Shown: one piece after another, positions 8,001 through 8,295 of the stretch
Position numbering within the stretch: the stretch's first letter is position 1
How the letters are laid out: every line of letters begins with the position of its first letter
Source: Anaerolineae bacterium
GTDB taxonomy: Bacteria; Chloroflexota; Anaerolineae; B4-G1; SLSP01
Reading direction: 5' to 3'
Length of the DNA stretch: 8,295 nt
Assembly: GCA_016927095.1 (NCBI GenBank)
Contig: JAFGNI010000234.1
Location: 1 to 8,295, forward strand
Notes under the pieces: generated by a model
Told to the model about the DNA's origin: nothing
Databases searched by the model: none
Seen by the model: the letters and a program-made list of their open reading frames with translations, nothing else
Position numbers and translations under genes: made by a program

Positions 8001-8112
8001 CGTGATTGTGGGCTGGTACCTGCTTGCCGATATGACCCGTCTGGCTGTTGTCGACTCATCGGGTCGTGAGATCGCCGATTATTGGCAGATTGGGGCTTTC
8101 GCGCTTCCTTGA
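5026..8112 (+). CDS. DUF2723-like GT-C membrane glycosyltransferase with tandem beta-sandwich modules
   Basis: This is a large polytopic protein of 1028 residues. The recognisable core is the DUF2723 signature in an extracytoplasmic loop: D149-T-F-E152, then LGIAHPSGYPLYTLL (H164) and a following R-V-N-L helix. The family is related to GT-C protein O-mannosyltransferases such as animal TMEM260, so the likely activity is transfer of a sugar from a lipid carrier to envelope or secreted proteins; donor and acceptor are unknown. About 145 residues with probably four or five hydrophobic segments precede the catalytic loop, where family members usually have one helix. More helices run to about residue 520, broken by a charged loop (about 455-490). 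A globular extracytoplasmic part follows, with the typical I-L-A-D-S and Y-Y-L-Q-Q-V-E-G-I-R-P-D stretch (about 540-565), then three beta-sandwich-like modules (about 626-1022). The ATG start has only a loosely spaced Shine-Dalgarno. The 136-bp gap suggests transcription separate from mrdA, but read-through is possible. Confidence 0.8.
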   Translation: MASLPNSPNHRPGRLAWIAAAVGGGVWGLGLARVLAHDLRVAFTHQWAGVAVVVLLGALAAVIVHRQLIESTPGAGSRAGWYLPLFLPTADLLASDPQPWRGPALLVGAIGFAVALVTRPSKARWFLLSVLIPLLVYLPDISPYVGRADTFEFQVIGPQLGIAHPSGYPLYTLLCKLFSLLPGGTPAWRVNLTSAVFASLAAGFLFLALAVWAEGETSQWGYGLAFCAALILAFSPTLWARAIEAEVYALNALLVTLALWLTVRWQGERLPPDRAWPVLGLILGVSLASHVTLGALGLVAVTGLLTAGRRPGARAWGAAVVLGLLGLALYAYIPLRWPAVTGGERMSLTTFLRFVSNADSGGALRPLAFYRDLSRWSLVGQRLLAQVGWAGLALAAIGLASLAFKMPALALGTSLAFAAWIWFNLGFYVADPDYSAFLIPAHVLLVFWLGRGAQTVLGHLGWGRRQAGGAREDADARVVVPRKTTGDLYRPMAVTAMALFALGQLWETGPALDTVSQGRADELWARHVLQLPLANGAAILADSEKFPPLYYLQQVEGIRPDLEMVTLFSEAQYRADLETRLAAGQPVYLARYLPGMDAFGVSAMGPLVAVAPSALAGTQGPSGVAFGEDLVLHAYGLEADSASRPLHHLTLTWQVVAQPRDDLEVRLRLVDRETGHTVWQADAIRPVAGYTTTTAWQAGWQVDDYHALAWPAWLPPRDYDLEVALFPRFDDQGLSVDGTRRVWHPLDHVTVPAQPGPALSQSLDIRYGSDAWLVGIGAPAEVTVGRAFWLDLTWWCGPQALSLPDPQAHLLPVEGGAPTATEAALQGDGAAFGFCAEDLPLPVLRRYALTAPSQPGRYRLEFGVGTGNARCGWLHGETSACALAELTVVSPAGAGLASFNGGIVLVDAHVDASEVLAGGPLLVDLTWRAQESLAQNYTVFVQVVGPDGQLYGQVDSWPVQGARPTTSWQAGDTIEDRYRFFVDGEAPPGDYRVIVGWYLLADMTRLAVVDSSGREIADYWQIGAFALP
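6901..8097 (+). repeat. Three diverged tandem protein modules in the DUF2723 protein
   Basis: The C-terminal region repeats a pattern three times. Each copy has a strand ending in Leu-Thr-Trp (residues 651-653, 792-794, 925-927) and later a turn with Pro before x-Tyr-x-Leu/Val (P716-R-D-Y719, P855-G-R-Y858, P988-G-D-Y991). Modules 1 and 3 also share TT(A/S)WQAG at 693-699 and 965-971. Spacing is about 130-140 residues. The pattern is that of Ig-like or carbohydrate-binding beta sandwiches, presumably outside the membrane. The middle copy is the most diverged and contains four cysteines (C796, C835, C871, C881). Confidence 0.65.
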
Positions 8113-8119
8113 AAGCGCG
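8100..8119 (+). other. Hairpin across the stop codon of the DUF2723 gene
   Basis: CGCGCTT (8100-8106) and AAGCGCG (8113-8119) are exact reverse complements around a 6-base loop that contains the TGA. No T-run follows, so it is not a standard intrinsic terminator. It may protect the 3' end of the transcript or help Rho-dependent termination. Confidence 0.4.
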
Positions 8120-8172
8120 TCGCTGCCGCGTCGATCAATCGAGAACATGGGCAGTTTCTGGAGACCGAGAGC

Positions 8173-8200
8173 TTGACAAATCGGCACTCTGGGCTATTGT
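8173..8200 (+). promoter_or_regulatory. Sigma-70-type promoter of the MarR-like gene
   Basis: A perfect -35 box TTGACA (8173-8178) is followed after 16 bases by a fair -10 box TATTGT (8195-8200, four of six consensus bases). Transcription would start near 8206-8208, inside the palindromic operator and about 40 bases before the ATG at 8248. Confidence 0.7.
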
Positions 8201-8227
8201 TTAGTGCACTAATGATTAGCCGACTAA
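8201..8227 (+). promoter_or_regulatory. Tandem palindromic operator, MarR type
   Basis: TTAGTGCACTAA (8201-8212) is a perfect 12-bp palindrome. Three bases later TTAGCCGACTAA (8216-8227) repeats the outer TTAG-N4-CTAA with a diverged centre. Between them CTAATGATTAG (8209-8219) is also a perfect inverted repeat around one G. The site directly abuts the -10 box and covers the expected transcription start, as in autorepressing MarR-family genes. Confidence 0.7.
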
Positions 8228-8234
8228 CAGAAAT

Positions 8235-8238
8235 GGAG
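8235..8238 (+). promoter_or_regulatory. Ribosome-binding site choosing the ATG at 8248
   Basis: GGAG lies nine bases before the ATG at 8248. An earlier in-frame ATG at 8233 overlaps this GGAG and has no Shine-Dalgarno of its own, so 8248 is preferred. Confidence 0.55.
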
Positions 8239-8247
8239 CGACCTATT

Positions 8248-8295
8248 ATGGGGCTCGATACAGCAGGGGAGCCGCTGGGACGGCTGCTGGCGCGG
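8248..8295 (+). CDS. N-terminus of a probable MarR-family transcriptional regulator (cut by window edge)
   Basis: Only 16 codons are present, translating to MGLDTAGEPLGRLLAR, and the frame is open to the last base. The E-P-L-G-R-L-L-A-R run resembles the start of helix 1 in many MarR proteins, which are dimeric winged-helix repressors that respond to small ligands or oxidants. The peptide alone is too short to assign. The main support is the promoter with a tandem TTAG-N4-CTAA palindrome directly upstream, a usual arrangement for self-repressing MarR genes. If correct, the gene controls itself and probably a co-transcribed transporter or enzyme beyond the window. Any other helix-turn-helix regulator is the chief alternative. 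Confidence 0.55.
   Translation, partial: MGLDTAGEPLGRLLAR

Noticed and set aside
8131..8142. TCGAT-CA-ATCGA mini-palindrome downstream of the DUF2723 gene
   Set aside because: Only five base pairs per arm, no T-run and no relation to the promoter boxes; not enough to call an operator or terminator.

Overview
This window reads as a chromosomal segment of a GC-rich bacterium, most likely a member of the Chloroflexota. That placement is an inference from three things: the mreB-mreC-mreD-mrdA order, the divergent but complete Mre and PBP2 proteins, and a very large DUF2723-type membrane protein with beta-sandwich modules at its C-terminus, an architecture I associate with that phylum. No rRNA or other strong taxonomic marker is present. 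All recognised genes are on the + strand and coding density is high.

Positions 1-4889 hold a rod-shape (elongasome) operon. It encodes the actin-like filament protein MreB (22-1095, TTG start), the bitopic scaffold MreC (1172-2047), the polytopic MreD (2044-2550) and the class B transpeptidase PBP2/MrdA (2547-4889). mreC/mreD and mreD/mrdA overlap by 4 bases (GTGA and ATGA), which implies translational coupling. Together the products would position and activate lateral peptidoglycan synthesis. The usual glycosyltransferase partner RodA is not in the window. PBP2 carries an unusual acidic, proline-rich tail of about 79 residues.

Positions 4890-5025 are a 136-bp spacer. It holds a candidate terminator (4941-4979) and a perfect 8-bp inverted repeat (4990-5010) that touches the ribosome-binding region of the next gene. 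Positions 5026-8112 encode a 1028-residue DUF2723-like GT-C membrane protein. It has extra N-terminal membrane helices, a D-x-x-E catalytic-type loop, and three tandem extracytoplasmic beta-sandwich-like modules. It probably glycosylates envelope or secreted proteins, but its substrate is unknown.

Positions 8113-8247 hold a small hairpin across the preceding stop codon, a good sigma-70-type promoter (TTGACA, 16 bp, TATTGT), and a tandem palindromic operator (TTAGTGCACTAA, then TTAG-N4-CTAA). These lead into the first 16 codons of a gene cut by the window edge. Its N-terminus and operator suggest an autoregulated MarR-family repressor. I see no mobile elements, CRISPR arrays, tRNAs or rRNAs. 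Most of the window is a conventional cell-wall locus. The least described parts are the PBP2 tail, the DUF2723 architecture and the two regulatory regions.
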